From the NCBI GenBank assembly GCA_963377175.1, contig CAUJNA010000595.1, forward strand, positions 26,001 through 90,000: DNA of 64,000 nt, in the 5' to 3' direction. Source of the DNA: Effrenium voratum (taxonomy: Eukaryota; Sar; Dinophyceae; Suessiales; Symbiodiniaceae). The translations under genes and the position numbers were made by a program. Each line of letters opens with the position of its first letter. Positions within the stretch are counted from its first letter, which is position 1. This document shows positions 20,975-33,939 of this stretch, one piece after another. The notes below the pieces were generated by a model. That model was not told where the DNA came from and ran no database searches. It saw only the letters and a list, made by a program, of their open reading frames with translations.

Positions 20975-21985
20975 ACTGCAAAAGGGATAGGTGCTTGAAT
21001 TTAAGTTGCTCTTTAACCTGATGGCGCCGAGATGTTGGCCGCGTGCTCACAGCAAACACACATAGAAAGAATGTTAGAAGGGCAACCCTTGAACATTTTG
21101 CCAATCTGAGAGCATACAGTCAGCGTCCCTAGCATGACTGGGACCGCACCATCCGCACAGGGTGGTGGTATGGAAAACATTAACAGCCAGCATCATTGGC
21201 CACGCCCACGCACCAAATTGGCAAATCGAATGCGCACGAAGCGCGGCCCCTTGTCTCGCAGCGGCCAAACAAGGGATTACACTTCAGTAGGTTGCTGTTC
21301 GTTAACTACTCAGTTGCTTTCTACATGAACAGCCTATGTGGCGCATGCGCGGGGTCACGTGATGCTGGGGTAGCTTGCTGGCTTGATGAAAAACTGCCCC
21401 ATTTGGTGCGCTCATGGCGCTAGCTGGAGATATTGGCTGTGTGCTTCAAGAGTTTACGCTTACGGTTGCTGTTCGGCGCTAGCAGATTCACACCAAAGCT
21501 GCGAAGGGGCTGGCTGACTGTACGCTGAACATGTGGCCAAACAAGGAGTTACACTTTACTTGAAGCTGCACCAACGGTGCCAGTAGAATGCTGTCTTTCT
21601 GAAAGGTAGTCGAGTTGAGTTGCTTCGTGTTTACCGGAATTTGGTGTTGTTTGCTGCATTGTCCAATGTGTTTGTTTGTGTGTGCCTGGTGGCGGAGCGT
21701 TTCTGATACTGTTTGCCCAAAAACGGCAGCTTGTCCTTGGGGCGCACGTGCGCCTTACTTAGCAAGCGCACCTTGCCAATTGCAGTCATGGACTGCAGGA
21801 GCTGTGCCTTTGCGCAACGCCAACCCCCTGGCGCAAGACGAACTCTTCTACCCTATCACCGCGCCTATTTTACTTTGCTGCATACCTCAAACATCATGTG
21901 TCATGACCCCTCACAAGGTAAGCCGAAGGTCTGGGAAGCCTAAAGCCTGCAAAGTCTGCAGCCACAACTCAGAACAGGTTCTCTT
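20975..21985. other. unassigned sequence
   Basis: No gene supported. A + strand stretch at about 21,930-21,970 reads KPKACKVCSHNSEQ, like the start of a cysteine finger, but too little follows to call an exon. Confidence 0.4.
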
Positions 21986-21989
21986 GCGC

Positions 21990-22195
21990 TGCACCGATCG
22001 CCCTTGCACCGTACCAGTCGCACCCTTGCGCTACCAGTCGTACGTACACCGTACCAGTTCCCGTACCAGTCGCATCGCACCCTTGCACCGCACCAGTCGT
22101 ACCCTTGCACCGTATCACTCGTACCCTTGCATCGACCAGTCGTTCTTTTCCAGTCGTACCCTTGTACCGCACCAGTCGTACCATCATCGTCCCAG
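21990..22195. repeat. minisatellite, ~20-25 bp unit
   Basis: Variants of ACCAGTCGTACCCTTGCACC recur about nine times with length changes. Confidence 0.75.
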
Positions 22196-22754
22196 CGTTG
22201 GCAAGGGCCTCCAGAGCATGACTCTTAAAATGAATGAAAGAATGTCGACACACAAGAAAATGGTATTGTGTATACACATCTACCCCGAAGGTTCCACGCA
22301 GCCATCGGCCTTTTGGGAAAGGCAAGTTGGACACACCGAGTCCTCGTTCACTGACACTGGCAGGAGCACACCCGGCGCAGACCCCGCAGTGCTGGACTGG
22401 ATCACTGGGAAGGAAGCGCTCCTCGGCGAACGGATGACGGCGTTGGAAGAAGTTGAACACCCAAGGATTGTTCTTGCCCCGGCCCTGCTTCCACCTAATA
22501 CCGAAACACAGCCCTCCAAATCATCAAGCGTGCGTGAATCATTCGCGTTCAGACAAGCAAGTCGGGGGCTGCTTGCGCTATGAAAAGCCATCTCACCAGA
22601 GTCCCTGCCAGGCAGGGGCAACCGCGTCGGGTATCCTTAAGGAGCACCATATGCTTCTGCACACATGTTCAGCCCAGGCGCCTTTCACTAAGCAGCTTCT
22701 TGGTGCATTCACTACCCCCTGCTCTCCTGAAAAGAACCGCTCCGTTGACTCGGC
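22196..22754. other. unassigned sequence
   Basis: No recognisable protein, repeat or RNA gene. A long + frame crosses from the minisatellite, but its composition gives no support for coding. Confidence 0.4.
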
Positions 22755-23055
22755 AGCCCGAATGGTGTGTTTGTGGGTGTAGGCGCGGGCGCTCGGATGT
22801 GGGTGGGTGAGTGTGCGTGGGCGAGGCGAGCGTGTTGGGCGGCGCAAGCGGGCGAACAGCGCGCGTGCTTGTGGCGCGCGCGCACGTGGGTGGGGCGCGG
22901 GCACGAGTGCGGGTGTGTGTGTGTGTGTCTCCGTCTGAGCGCGCGCGCCTCTGGCGCACGCACGTGTCTGAGCGTCTCTGCGCGTGCCTGCGTTCGCGTG
23001 TGTGAGCGTGCGCGCGCGTGAGCGTGCGTGTGCGCGCGCCATGGCGTGGGCGTGA
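22755..23055. repeat. GT/GC-rich low-complexity tract
   Basis: Strongly strand-biased GTG/GCG-rich sequence with a short GT run near 22,915. Long Cys/Val frames here are compositional. Sequence from 23,056 to 23,590 shows no gene. Confidence 0.75.
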
Positions 23056-23639
23056 GCTTTGGGGCACGGGTTGGGGCGTGGCCGTAGCCTATGGCGTGGT
23101 TCTCGGTGTAGGCTTTGCTTCGCTTCTCCCCGAACTACACGAGCGCAAAGAAATGAGACAGCTGCGGCGCACAGAAACTACAGAAGCGTTCTTCTACATT
23201 GCGTGCGTGTGATGCTGCTACACAAAATCAGTATCTTGGGGCATAGTGCTCTGTGACTAACCTCAGCCTGCAGCAGCAACAAACAGGCAGTTTCTGTACT
23301 AATGTCTTCTTACTTGGCGCACATGCTCACAGTGTCCTCATCTGCTCTTCAGGGCTGCTGCTGCAGTAATTATTGTCTACACACAGACACACGCATGGGT
23401 ACCTTGGTATTGAAGAATCTGGGGGCGTTTCTAAGTGTTCACCCCCCATCTGATTTCAAGCTCGGGCAAAAACTCCACCGAAACAATGCCACGTCCTTGA
23501 CCAAGAACGCGGCTGCAAGCGGCGCCACTTACTTGACTGACGCTTTATGACCGTGTGGAAATACAATCCTGGTCACGTCTTTACACAGACACGCACGCAC
23601 GGGTACCTTGGTAGAATCTGTGTGTTTCTGAGTGTGCAC

Positions 23640-23990
23640 GGGGGGAAGAAGAGGGGAAAGGGGGCAAAGATCTCAAGGGGGGAGCAAAGATCTTAGGGGG
23701 GAAAAGGGCAACGATCTTACTTAGGTGGGGAGAGGGGGAAAGGCGGGAGGAGATCTTAGGAGGACGAAGCAGGAAAAGATGTTGGGGGAAGGGGGGGGAG
23801 AGGATCTTCGGGGGGGAAGTCACAGGAAGAAAAGATCTTAGGGTGGCAAGTCGGAATACGATCTTAGGATGAGGGGCGGAGGGGGGAAAGATCTTAGTGG
23901 GGGGAAAGGTGGGAAAAGATCTTAGGGGGGAAAAGGGGGGGGGACAGACCTAGGAGGGGAAAGGGGGGAAAAGGTTTACCAGCTAATTGC
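23640..23990. repeat. G/A-rich minisatellite with AGATCTTAGG core
   Basis: About a dozen units of a G-run, an A-run and AGATCTTAGG on the + strand. Each unit carries the palindrome AGATCT in an otherwise all-purine strand. Confidence 0.8.
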
Positions 23991-24009
23991 AGGCGGGCAA
24001 CCTCAAGAA

Positions 24010-24420
24010 AGTGTGTGTGTGTGTGTGTGTGCCCGGGTCTGTGTGTGTGTGTCTGTGCGCGTGTCAGTGAGTGTGTGTGGGTGTGTTTGTGTACGTGTGT
24101 CTGTGTGTGCCTGTGTCTGTGTGTGTCTGTGTGTGTGTGTGTCTGTGCGTGTCTGTGTGTGTGGGGGCGCGGGGTTAGGGGTGTGAGAGGCTAATTGCGT
24201 GAGATGGGCGCGCGGGTTTGGGTGTGGGTGGGTGTGGGTGTGTGGTTTGGGCGCGCGGGTGGGTGTCTGCGGGCGAGGGCGGGGGTGGGTGTGGGGGCAG
24301 GTCTGGGTGTGTCTGTGTCTGTGCGCGCGCACTTTGTCTGTGTCTGGTGTCTGTGCCTGTGTTTGCGTGTGTGTCTGTGTCCGTCTGCAGGTGTGTGTGT
24401 GTGTGGGTGTGTGTGGAGCT
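24010..24420. repeat. (TG)n-rich tract
   Basis: Dinucleotide TG with TC, GG and CG interruptions; strand-biased, no gene. Confidence 0.9.
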
Positions 24421-25580
24421 CCTGCTGGCTTAGGAGAATGACTGAGGCAAGTTGTATGGATGCAAGATTGTCTTTTCGGCGGCTCGCCTTGACAAACAAT
24501 ATTATGGAAACGCGCTGTGCTCACTGCCTCACAGCGCTTGAAACCTAGTCGAAGGCTGGAGATTGCACATGCTTTCTCTGGTTATCATGCAGTTGCTGCA
24601 CCAAGCACAAGCGAAAATCCACTAACCCGCGCTGTCGAATTTCGGAGCATACGAGTGGAGTCATCCTGGAGGCTCGGAGCACGCAGTTGGAGTCGCAATG
24701 TATCTTCGAAAGTGTGTTCAAAGAGCATAACGTTCGGCGCATGCTTGCCGTGCCAGATGAATACCAGGGCAGAGCGCTGGGGACGTCGATTTCTGCTTCG
24801 TCGCGGTATACGCATGGGTGCAAGCAAAAACAGAAGCAGAACAAGATTACAAGGCTTTGGCCGCTTGTCTCTTCTCTCATATCGAAGCTACCGCACAGGT
24901 GCGCGCCAATGCTTTTCAGCGTGCGCGACGGCTAGAACGGCTAATCCCTGGCGCGGGCGGCGGAGCCGGAGAACAGCAACGGGGAATCTTCTGAAGAGCA
25001 ACATCTGTGTTCGGTCAACTCCTTTAGCGCTCCAGGGCAGACCTATGTTGGAACACACCGATGCTTCTCTTGATAGATCATCCTTCAAAAAATATCCTCG
25101 GCGGATCGTTGTCACTTCATCCTCTTGATAGATCCATCTGGATCGTTGTCACTTCATCCTCGGCGGCGGGGCCGTGTCCACGCGATGGGTATGTCCTCTG
25201 CGGGACCTGGCGCATCACCACTTTCTTCTTCAGCACAGTCTCGCGGTGTCGGGGGCGGTGTTGCGCTCAGCGGCGCTAAGCTGCAAAGAGTCCGAGGCCC
25301 AGGTAAGCAAGATCACACGCCAGTCAACATTGTCTTTCAGCGCAAGTCAGTTTTTACTGCAGCCCTCCCCTGAGCGCCTCAAACTTTTGCGCAGGAAACA
25401 AGAACCACACCCGCAAGACACAGCGGCTGCCATTCTGCAACAGGCAGTTCGGGCGGCAATACCGCAGACTCGACGCATGCGTAGGCCAGATACTTTGGCT
25501 GCTCTGCAGTATCGAAAAGAAATCCGCCGACCATTTCTCTAAAAAGGGGAGGCGCACGGGAAGGGTGGTTGGCACATAAG
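24421..25580 (+). other. unassigned sequence with a possible exon
   Basis: Between 24,780 and 24,975 one + frame reads DVDFCFVAVYAWVQAKTEAE, then QDYKALAACLFSHIEATAQV and RANAFQRARRLERLIPGAG, a plausible globular/helical peptide that I cannot place. A ~35-bp near-duplication (GGATCGTTGTCACTTCATCC) lies at 25,101-25,160. No splice sites could be assigned with confidence. Confidence 0.25.
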
Positions 25581-27284
25581 TATAACCAAAGTTTCATCCT
25601 CATCAGCATCATCAGCTACGATGGTTATCATCACAGTCATCGTCATCATCCTCATCCTTATCATCATCTCTTTCTTCTTCTCTCATCCTTATCATCATTA
25701 TCATCATGGTCATCATCATCTCTTATTCGGCAACGTTAGACATCCTTGGCAATGCAAAGGATGCGATGATGATAGTTATCAAGGAACAAGTAGAGATGCA
25801 GAGGATGTTATGATAGTTGTCATGACCATTATCATCATGGTCGTCGTCGTCTTTTATCAGGCAGCATTGGTGACGCAGAGGGTGCTACGATGATAGTTAT
25901 CATCACAGCCGTCATCTAATATCTTATTATGTATAGAAATCAAAAGGTACGTTAGACATCCTGGGCAATGCAAAGGATGCGATGATGACAGTTATCAAGG
26001 AACAAGTAGAGATGCAGAGGGTGTTGCGATGATTGCTGTCATGACGCGGATGATAACGACCCTCACGCCCGTGCCATTATCATCATGGTGGTCGTCATCT
26101 CTTATCAGGCAGCATTGGTGATGCAGAGGGTGCTACGATGATAGCTATCATCACAGCCGTTAGTGTCGCCAAGGATGCTACGATGATGGTTATCATCCTT
26201 GTCATCATCTTTATCATCATCTGATCATCACCTAGCATCATCGAATATCTGACTATATATAGACATCAAAAGGGACGTTAGACATCCTTGGCAATGCAAA
26301 GGATGCGATGCTGATAGCTATTGAGGAACAAGTAGATATGCAGAGGATGTTGTGATGATAGTCGTCATCACGCGGATGATAACGATCATCACGCCCGTGG
26401 CACTATCATTGTTGTCGTCGTCATCTCTTATCAGGCAGCATTGGTGATGCCAAGGATGCTACGATGATAGTTATCATCCTTGTCATCATCTTTGTCATCA
26501 TCCGATCATCACCTAGCATCATCTAATATCGTATTATAAACAGAAATCAAAAAGGGACGTTAGACATCCTTGGCAATGCAAAGGATGCGATGATGACAGT
26601 TATCAAGGAACAAGTAGACACGCAGAGGGTGTTGTGATGATAGTTGTCATGACGCGCATGATAACGATCATCACGCCCGTGCCACTATCATCATGGTCGT
26701 CGTTATCTCTTATCAGGCAGCATTGGTGATGCAGAGGATGCTGCGGTGACAGTTATCAGGACAATCATCAGCATCATCCTTATCATCATCGTGATGATGG
26801 TCATCATCCTCATCGTCCTTCTCATCGTCATCATCATGGCGGTCATCATCATCTCTTTCTTGTTCTCTTATCCTTGTCATCATTATCATCATGGTCATCA
26901 TCATCTCTTATTCGGCAGCGTCGCTGATGCAGAAGATGTCACGATGATAGTTATCATCACAGCCGTTAGTGATGCCAAGGATGCTACTATGATGGTTATC
27001 ATCCTTGTCATCATCTGTATCATCATCTGATCATCACCTAGCATCATCTAGTATCTTAGTATATACAGAAATCAAAAGGGACGTTAGACGTCCTTGGCAA
27101 TGCAAAGGATGCGACGATGATAGTTATCAAGGAACAAGTAGAGATGCAGAGGATGTTGATGATGATAACGATCATCACGCCCGTGCAACTATCACCTTGG
27201 TCGTCGTCATCTCTTATCAGGCAGCATTGGTGATGCAGCGGATGCTGCGATGATCGTTATCATGACAGTCATCCATTGCCCAAT

Positions 27285-27395
27285 TGTTCAGTGGCATCCT
27301 TGTCTTTTTCTGGCGGCTTTTTGTCAGGGAAAGCACCTCAAATACATATTTTTTAGTTTGAGGTGTGGGAGACTTTGTTTTGGGCTGCGTCATCG
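27285..27395. repeat. higher-order-unit insert with conserved hairpin, copy 1
   Basis: Non-satellite segment containing CACCTCAAA ... TTTGAGGTG, a 9-bp perfect stem with a ~14-nt AT-rich loop. Copies lie at 30,543-30,655 and 33,816-33,935. Confidence 0.8.
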
Positions 27396-30300
27396 TCGTC
27401 ATCATCACCATCATCCCTCTCCTCATCATCATGATGGTCATCATCATCTTTTTCTTATTCTCTTACCCTTCTCGAATTTATCATCATGGTCATCATCATC
27501 TCTTATTCGGCAGCGTTGCTGATGCAGAAGATGATACGCTGAAAGTTATCATCACAGCCGTTAGTGATGCCAAGGATGCAACAATGATATAGTTATCATC
27601 CTTGTCATCATCTGTATCCTCATCCGACCATCATCTAGCATCATCAAATATCTTGTTACACATCTTTATTGATGTATAGAAATCAAAAGGGACGTTAGAC
27701 ATCCTTGGCAATGCAAAGGAAGCGATGATGATAGTTATCAAGGAACAAGTAGAGATGCAGAGGGTGTTGTGATGATAGTTGTCATGACCCGGATGATAAC
27801 GATCATCACGCCCGCGCGTGCCATTGTTTGTCATCATGGTCGTCGACATCTCTTATCAAGCAGCATTGGTGATGCAGAGGATGCTACGACAACAGTTATC
27901 ATCACAGCCGATAGTGATGCCAAGAATGCTACGATGATAGTTATCATCCTTGTCATCATCTTTATACTCATCTGATCATCACCTAGCATCATCTAACATC
28001 TTATTATCTACAGAAATCAAAAGGGACGTTAGACATCCTTGGCAATGCAAAGGACGTTAGACATCCTTGGCAATGCAAAGGGGCGATGATGATGGTTATC
28101 AAGGAACAAGTAGACACGCAGAGGGTGTTGCGATGATAGTTGTCATGACGCGCATGATAACGATCATCACGCCCGCGCGTGCCATTGTTTGTCATCATGG
28201 TCGTCGTCATCTCTTATCAAACATTGGTGATGCAGAGGATGCTGCGATGACAGTTATCAGGACAATCATCAGCATCATCCTTATCATCATCGTGATGATG
28301 GTCATCATCCTCATCGTCCTTCTCATCGTCATCATCATGATGGTCATCATCATCTCTTTCTTGTTCTCTTATCCTTGTCATCATTATCATCATGGTCATC
28401 ATCATCTCTTATTCGGCAGCGTTGCTGATGCAGAAGATGATACGCTGAAAGTTTTCATCACAGCCGTTAGTGATGCCAAGGATGCTACTTTCATGGTTAT
28501 CATCCTTTTCATCATCTGTATCATCATCTGATCATCACCTAGCATCAATTAATTTCTTAATATACACAGAAATCAGAAGGGACGTTAAACATCCTTGGCA
28601 ATGCAAAGGATGCGATGATGACAGTTATCAAGGAACAAGTAGAGATGCAGAGGATGTTGTGATGATAGTTGTCATAACGCGGATGACACCGATCATCACA
28701 CCCGTGCAACTATCATCATGGTCGTCATCTCTTACCAGGCAGCATTGGTGATGCAGAGGGTGCTACAATGATAGATATCATCACAGCCGTTAGTGATGCC
28801 AAGGATGCTACGATGATGGTTATCATCCTTGTCATCATCTTTATCATCATCTGATCATCACCTACCACCGTCTAATATCTTATTCTGAATAGAAATCAAA
28901 AGAGACGTTCGACATCCTTGGCAATGCAAAGGATGCGCTGATGATAATTCTCAAGGAACAAGTAGACACGCAGAGGATGTTGTGATGACAGTTGTCACGA
29001 CGCGGATGGTAACGATCATCACCCGTGCCATTATCATCGTGGCCGTCGTCATCTCTTGACAGGCAGCATTGGTGAGGATGCTACGATGATAGTTACAATC
29101 ACAGCCGCTAATGCTACGATGATGGTTATCATCCTTGTCATCATCTTTATCATCATCTGATCATCACCTAGCATCATCTAACATCTTATTATCTACAGAA
29201 ATCAAAAGGGACGTTAGACATCCTTGGCGACGCAAGGGATGCGATGATGATAGTTATCAAGGAACAAGTAGAAATGCAGAGGATGTTGTGACGATAGTCG
29301 TCATGACGCGGGTGATAGCGATCATCACGCCCGTGCCATTATCATCGTGGCCGTCGTCATCTCTTATCAGGCAGCATTGGTGATGCAGAGGATGCTGCGA
29401 CAGTAGTTATCATCACAGCCGTTAGTGATGCCAAGGATGCTACTATGATGGTTATCATCCTTGTCATCATCTGTATCATCATCTGATCATCACCTAGCAT
29501 CATCTAATATCTTGATATGACCAGAAATCAACAGGGACGTTAGACATCCTTGGCAATGCAAAGGATGCGATGATGACAGCTATCAAGGAACAAGTGGCGA
29601 TGCAGAGGATGTTGTGATGATAGTCGTCATCACGCGGATGATAACGATCATCACGCCCGTGGCACTATCATTGTTGTCGTCGTCATCTCTTATCAGGCAG
29701 CATTGGTGATGCCAAGGATGCTACGATGATAGTTATCATCCTTGTCATCATCTTTGTCATCATCCGATCATCACCTAGCATCATCTAATATCGTATTATA
29801 AACAGAAATCAAAAAGGGACGTTAGACATCCTTGGCAATGCAAAGGATGCGACGATGACAGTTATCAAGGAACAAGTAGACACGCAGAGGGTGTTGTGAT
29901 GATAGTTGTCATGACGCGCATGATAACGATCATCACGCCCGTGCCATTATCATCATGGTCGTCGTCATCTCTTATCAGGCAGCATTGGTGATGCAGAGGA
30001 TGCTGCGATGACAGTTATCAGGACAATCATCAGCATCATCCTTATCATCATCGTGATGATGGTCATCATCCTCATCGTCCTTCTCATCCGCATCATCATG
30101 AGGGTCATCATCATCTCTTTCTTCTCTTATCCTTGTCATCATTATCATCATGGTCATCATCATCTCTTATTCGGCAGCGTCGCTGATGCAGAAGATGTCA
30201 CGATGATAGTTATCATCACAGCCGTTGGTGATGCCAAGGATGCTACTATGCTGGTTATCATCCTTGTCATCATCTGTTCCATCATCTGATCATCACCTAG

Positions 30301-30542
30301 CATCATCTAATATCTGAATATATACAGAAATCAAAAGGGACGTTAGACGTCCTTGGCAATGCAAAGGATGCGACGATGATAGTTATCAAGGAACAAGTAG
30401 AGATGCAGAGGATGCTGATGATGATAACGATCATCACGCCCGTGCAACTATCACCTTGGTCGTCGTCATCTCTTGTCAGGCAGCATTGGTGATGCAGCGG
30501 ATGCTGCGATGATCGTTATCATGACAGTCATCCATTGCCCAA

Positions 30543-30655
30543 TTGTTCAGTGGCATCCTTGTCTTTTTCTAGCGGCCTTTTGTCAGGGAAAGCACCTCAA
30601 ATACATATTTTTTAGTTTGAGGTGTGGGAGACTTTGTTTTGGGCTGCGTCATCGT
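30543..30655. repeat. higher-order-unit insert with conserved hairpin, copy 2
   Basis: Nearly identical to copy 1, 3,258 bp downstream; same hairpin. Confidence 0.8.
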
Positions 30656-33600
30656 CGTCATCATCACCATCATCCTTCTCATCATCATCATGATGGTCAT
30701 CATCATCTTTTTCTTATTCTCTTACCCTTATCGAATTTATCATCATGGTCATCATCATCTCATATTCGGCAGCGTTGCTGATGCAGAAGATGATACGCTG
30801 AAAGTTATCATCACAGCCGTTAGTGATGCCAAGGATGCAACAATGATATAGTTATCATCCTTGTCATCATCTGTATCCTCATCCGACCATCATCTAGCAT
30901 CATCAAATATCTTGTTACACATCTTTATTGATGTATAGAAATCAAAAGGGACGTTAGACATCCTTGGCAATGCAAAGAATGCGATGATGAGAGTTATCAA
31001 GGAACAAGTAGAGATGCAGAGGGTGTTGTGATGATAGTTGTCATGACGCGCATGATAACAATCATCACGCCCGCGCGTGCCATTCTTTGTCATCATGGTC
31101 ATCGACATCTCTTATCAAGCAGCATTGGTGATGCAGAGGATGCTACGACAATAGTTATCATCACAGCCGTTAGTGATGCCAAGAATGCTACTATGATAGT
31201 TATCATCCTTGTCATCATCTTTATACTCATTTGATCATCACCTAGCATCATCTAACATCTTATTATCTACAGAAATCAAAAGGGACGGTAGACATCCTTG
31301 GCAACGCAAAGGTGCGATGATGATGATTATCAAGGAACAAGTAGACACGCAGAGGGTGTTGCGATGATAGTTGTCATGACGCGCATGATAACGATCATCA
31401 CGCCCGCGCGTGCCATTGTTTGTCATCATGGTCGTCGTCATCTCTTATCAGGCAGCATTGGTGATGCAGAGGATGCTGCGATGACAGTTACCAGGACAAT
31501 CATCAGCATCATCCTTATCATCATCGTGATGATGGTCATCATCCTCATCGTCCTTCTCATCGTCATCATCATGATGGTCATCATCATCTCTTTCTTGTTC
31601 TCTTATCCTTGTCATCATTATCATGATGGTCATCATCATCTCTTTTTCGGCAGCGTCGCTGATGCAGAAGATGTCACGATGATAGTTATCATCACAGCCG
31701 TTAGTGATGCCAAGGATGCTACTCTGATGGTTATCATCCTTGTCATCATCTGTATCATCATCTGATCATCACCTAGCATCATCTAATATCTTAATATACA
31801 CAGACATCAGAAGGGACGTTAAACATCCTTGGCAATGCAAAGGATGCGATGATGACAGTTATCAAGGAACACGTAGAGATGCAGAGGATGTTGTGATGAT
31901 AGTTGTCATAACGCGGATGACACGGATCATCACGCCCGTGCCATTATCATCATGGTCGTCGTCATCTCTTGACAGGCAGCATTGGTGATGCAGAGGATGC
32001 TACAATGATAGCTATCATCACAGCCGTTAGTGATGCCAAGGATGCTACGATGACGGTTATCATCATTGCCATCATCTTTATCATCATCTGATCATCACCT
32101 ACCACCATCTAATATCGTATTATAGACAGAAATCAAAAAGGGATGATAGACATCCTTGGCAATGCAAAGAATGCGATGATGACAGTTATCAAGGAACAAG
32201 TAGACACGCAGAGGATGTTGTGATGACAGTTGTCACGACGCGGATGGTAACGATCATCACCCGTGCCATTATCATCGTGGTCGTCGTCATCTCTTGACAG
32301 GCAGCATTGGTGAGGGTGCTACGATGATAGTTATCATCACAGCCGCTAATGCTACGATGATTGTTATCATCCTTGTCATCATCTTTATCATCATCTGATC
32401 ATCACCTAGCATCATCTAATATCTTATTATCTACAGAAATCAAAAGGGGCGTTAGACATCCTTGGCGACGCAAGGGATGCGATGATGATAGTTATCAAGG
32501 AACAAGTAGAGATGCAGAGGATGTTGTGACGATAGTCCGATAGTCGTCATGACGCGGATGAGAACGATCATCACGCCCGTGCCATTATCATCGTGGTCGT
32601 CGTCATCTCTTATCAGGCAGCATTGGTGATGCAGAGGATGCTGTGACAGTAGTTATCATCACAGCCGTTAGTGATGCCAAGGATGCTACTACGATGGTTA
32701 TCATCCTTGTCATCATCTGTATCATCATCTGATCATCACCTAGCATCATCTAATATCTTGATATAAACAGAAATCAACAGGGACGTTAGACATCCTTGGC
32801 AATGCAAAGGAAGCGACGATGACAGTTATCAAGGAACAAGTGGCGACGCAGAGGATGTTGTGATGATAGTTGTCATCACGCGGATGATAACGATCATCAC
32901 GCCCGTGGCATTATCATTGTTGTCGTCGTCATCTCTTATCAGGAAGCATTGGTGATGCCTAGGATGCTCCGATGATAGTTATCATCCTTGTCATCATCTT
33001 TGTCATCATCCGATCATCACCTAGCATCATCTAATATCGTATTATAGACAGAAATCAAAAAGGGATGATAGACATGCTTGGCAATGCAAAGAATGCGATG
33101 ATGACAGTTATCAAGGAACAAGTAGACACGCAGAGGGTGTTGTGATGATAGTTGTCATGACGCGCATGGTAACGATCATCACGCCCGTGCCATTATCATC
33201 ATGGTCGTCGTCATCTCTTGACAGGCAGCATTGGTGATGCAGAGGATGCTACAATGATAGATATCATCACAGCCGTTAGTGATGCCAAGGATGCTACGAT
33301 GATGGTTATCATCCTTGTCGTCATCTTTGTCATCATCTGATCATCACCTAGCATCATCTAGCATCTTAGTATAAACAGAAATCAATAGGGACGTTAGACA
33401 TCCTTGGCAATGCAAGGGATGCGACGATGATAGTTATCAAGGAACAAGTAGAGATGCAGAGGATGTTGCGACGATAGTCGTCATGACGCGGATGATAACG
33501 ATCATCACGCCCGTGCCATTCTCACTGTGGTCGTCATCATCTCTTGACAGGCAGCATTGGTGATGCCAAGGATGCTACATGATAGTTGTCATCCTTGTCA

Positions 33601-33815
33601 TCATCTTTGTCATCATCTGATCATCACCTAGCATCATCTAATATCGTATTATAAATAGAAATCAAAAGGGACGTTAGACATCCTTGGCAATGCAAAGGAT
33701 GCGATGATGATAGTTATCAAGGAACAAGTAGAGATGCAGAGGATGTTGTGATGATAGTTGTCATGACGGGGATGATCATCATGGTCGTCGTCATCTCTTA
33801 TCAGGCACCATTGGT

Positions 33816-33935
33816 TGCCCAATTGTTCAGGCATCCTCGTGTCTTTTTTCTAGCGTGCTTTTTGTCAGTGAAAGCACCTCAAATTAATATTTTTTAATTT
33901 GAGATGCGGGAGACTTTGTTTTGGGCTGCATCGTG
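33816..33935. repeat. hairpin insert, diverged copy 3 at array edge
   Basis: Stem ACCTCAAATT / AATTTGAGAT with one G-A change and AT pairs added next to the loop. It marks the array's right boundary, after which unrelated duplicated modules begin. Confidence 0.7.
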
Positions 33936-33939
33936 CGCC

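Larger units (their letters stand above)
25600..33830. repeat. satellite array, ~300-bp monomer in a ~3.25-kb higher-order period
   Basis: Monomers are marked by ACGTTAGACATCCTTGGCAA at about 25,733, 25,949, 26,275, 26,557, 27,081, 27,692, 28,026, 28,582, 28,905, 29,211, 29,537, 29,819, 30,340, 30,951, 31,285, 31,816, 32,143, 32,449, 32,783, 33,063, 33,391 and 33,671. The spacing series 524, 611, 334, ~530, ~325, 306, ~330, ~281 repeats, giving a period of 3,234-3,262 bp. Monomers are rich in ATC/GAT triplets and hairpins such as GATGATAGTTATCATC. All frames here are artefacts of the triplet bias. Confidence 0.95.

Noticed and set aside
21615..22583. 322-residue + strand frame
   Set aside because: Crosses a minisatellite, has Cys/Trp-rich compositional sequence and no recognisable domain.
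23079..23090. CCGTAGCC, start of the spliced leader
   Set aside because: Only eight bases in a GC-rich tract, with no matching 3' half.
24517..25128. 203-residue + strand Arg/Ser-rich frame
   Set aside because: Low-complexity composition; a different frame in the same place looks more protein-like.
25621..33834. Many 60-155-residue frames in the satellite
   Set aside because: Triplet-biased repeats open frames on both strands; the same peptides recur with the monomer.
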